From positions 135,263 through 183,572 of the forward strand of contig NW_019091698.1 of the NCBI RefSeq assembly GCF_001949145.1: a DNA stretch of 48,310 bases, in the 5' to 3' direction. This DNA is from Acanthaster planci. Lineage: Eukaryota; Echinodermata; Asteroidea; Valvatida; Acanthasteridae. The position numbers and the translations under genes were made by a program. Of this stretch, positions 37,401 to 40,400 are shown in pieces; position 1 is the first letter of the stretch, and every line of letters starts with the position of its first letter. The notes beneath the pieces are model-generated. The model did no database searches, was not told the origin of the DNA, and saw only the letters and a list, made by a program, of their open reading frames with translations.

Positions 37401-40400
37401 CTCTACTTGAAATGCATCGTCCCAAGCGGCAAAACGCGCAGGTGTTACTATCGGTGACCTTCTGAAGACAGCAGATAGGTCTTCATCGGAGACATTTGTA
37501 GCCTTTTACTACAGACATCCTGACAGGACGAAAGACGATCAAGGAGTGCTGGCGTCGGCTTAGATTGCAGATGTGCTTCAAAGTCTCTCCGAGATTAGCG
37601 AAATATAATCCCCCAATTATGTAAAGGTTATTTACCTGCAATATAATTAGATTTGTATGAGATAAGGGAGGAGAGACTCAACTCCCTCCCTCCTTTGTTC
37701 GTTCACCTTTTGCTACAGGCAAAGATTTTATTACCCGTCCAAGAACCAATCTAAACCGTCACCGATCAAGCATGATCCAGCGATTCAAGCTCACAGAGAC
37801 AACATCACTAGGTGGAGTGAGAGGAACTAAGCCTTTTGCGAGTTAACTTTGACCCACATCTGGTACACTGAGTTCTTAAAATTCACCTGAACAGAACAAC
37901 TTGAAATCTCGTTACTAAGGCCATTGTTGCTATGCCTTGTGATTCCGGGCAAGCTTTTCCTTAGTTACATAAGAGACGCCTTGCAACAATGCACTGTTCT
38001 CAGTAGATAAGCAGGGCACACAGGAACCAAAGCTTGCACCGAATCACAAGGTATAGTAACAGTGTCCTTAGTCTGGGAATTCAAATCGTTATGCTTATGT
38101 GCAGTCAGATAACTCAGTGCACAAGATTTTATTCAAAATTAACTCGCAAAAGGCTTATAGAGGGATCCCAATACGACGCTTTTAGCGTCAATCTGCGCAC
38201 TCCTGCGTTTGAAAACGAGGCTGTATGTGTCAGCTTCAATTTTTAATACGATCAGACGATTGAAAGTAAGGAGTCAAGACACAAAATACATACAGGTGTG
38301 TTAAATTCAGACTTTTCAGGCTGCAATTTTTTGGTGAAGAGCCTTTCAGAATGACTTGACGCGTGAAATCAAAGGAAAAAACAATGGCAATTTACTGTGA
38401 ACTAACATACCTGCGATGGTCGTGTATCTTGTGCAGTGGGCGTGGTTTAAACTGAAGTGGTATCACACTTACGAACCGTATACTGCATGTACTGTGTGGA
38501 CTCCGCGGGCGCGCACGACGAAGTTCAACACAGAGAGCCTTGGGTTTTGATGAGGATATGCGCAGACGGGGCTACGGTGAAATCCATCCATTGGTTCTGT
38601 ACCCGGGCACTTACTTAACTTCGAATGCGACTGGAAGACGATACCATTACTTCAGAAGGTGGATCAGACTGCATCCAAAGGGGCAATCTACGCGGTGAGT
38701 CTCTCCTCCCTCACCTCTTATAATTCTAATTAAATTATTGCAGGTAAGTACCTTTAAATGGGAATTGTCTCGATGCATACGTGATGAGGTACGGAGATCT
38801 GAGCACCAGTTTCTTCCATCCGGCGTTTTTATGATATCTTCATCCCGTGATATATTAACTCAAGATGTTGTCATCCAACTGTTACGATGTCGTGATCTCG
38901 TCGTAACTTAGTTCAGGTTCAGCTGAACCTGAACTAAGTTACGACGAGATCAAGAGCTACCTGAATTCAGGCAGCTCTTGAAGGTTTTTGCGCGGTGGAA
39001 TACGATAAGGTAGAGAGTTGCGGATCTCTTTTGAGTGTGTGTGGTTCTGAAAACAACCGTTAGGAGGGTTCCGGATCCGGTAACAGGTTCTTTTCAGGAC
39101 CACACATACTCAAAAGAGATATTTTCCACATGGTGTATCCGCAAATCCTCTACCTTAGCTCAGGTTGTCAACATCTTGCCTGTATCATGTATCATGTATC
39201 ATCAACAAGTGGAATGGCACTTACAGAGCTCCGTAGACAGGGCTCTTGTTCTTCTGGCTAAATTCTAGACTTTTCAGGTGAAGAAAATAATTTTTAAAAA
39301 GGAGAAGTCCAACAACCAAAATCGTTGTGATGTTGGATAGCTTTTTTTTTGAACACATCTGGGCCTTCAGGAACGGATGACGAACCCTGATTCGCACGGA
39401 GAATATTGTGCATGGGACCTGTCTTCAAACAGAAGTGAGGTATCTTTCTGCAAACCATGGCAATTTAATCAAATGATTGAAATCAGTAACTGTCGAGGTA
39501 ATGTACCCCGTAAAGAGCCTGTATAACTTAGCAATATTTCGGAAACTTGTGTTGGGAATTGGGTATTGTGTGTGTGAGTAAGTGTTTGTGGGGGGGGGGG
39601 CTGACATCATGTATAGAGGAGGCGATGTTTATGATACAAATACACATCTATAATATGTATTACATACATGCAGATGCTTACATCAGAACATCATGTTTAT
39701 GGCTTTTTGATTGTCCTAACTTTTAAGTGATATTGAATACATTTTGAATAGCTTTTGCTAGTTGGATCTGTTTTTCAAATGGACAACAATGATCAATTTT
39801 AACATAGAACTCTTGCTATAAGATATCAAGCTAGATTACATGTACTTACCTGATTTGTAGTAACTTGGTTATTTTTGATAGACAGCCTCGTGAGGGTTTC
39901 ATTAGATCCAATGTAGATGTGACCATCAATTTTGTTAAGTATCCTATAGGCTGGTAGACCTGTCTGCGTGTTGCTGACAACCTCGGCATCTATTTCGAAT
40001 GTAAGGAAATGAGAAGTCTAGGACCAGGACTTAATTTCTTATAAGTGGAATGGAAGTCCACCGCCTAACACTTCCTCATTAATCTACCGAAGTAATTGCT
40101 CTACACATCCTGTACTCATCGCCTTTCTGGCATTTCGAAAGACACCGTTTTATTCTGACACCTTTCAATCATACACGTCTTGGAGAGAGGTGGCAGATTG
40201 TTGCCAGCCTCGTCTGACACGTAGAATGAAGAATTTGAAGCAATGCTTGGTGGTATGCACCAGAGAAATAGCGCAGATCATGCAGAAACTCATTTTGGTC
40301 AAAATGCGAGAATGATACGAGCGGGTACCCTCTCTAGCGCAGCCCTTCACACAAAATAGCTGACACCAAACAACAAGCAGGAAGCTTTAGTCATCCTTTT

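Larger units (their letters stand above)
25531..39849. other. 14.3-kb intron 3 rich in transposable-element remains
   Basis: Lies between the first and second Sema exons and holds at least eight separate element remnants, listed individually. Stretches 26000-27100, 29000-32900 and 39160-39849 hold no feature I can support. An acidic frame at 31191-31379 (EEIDYDNAEDGEENDDEDDN) has no recognisable family. Confidence 0.7.
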
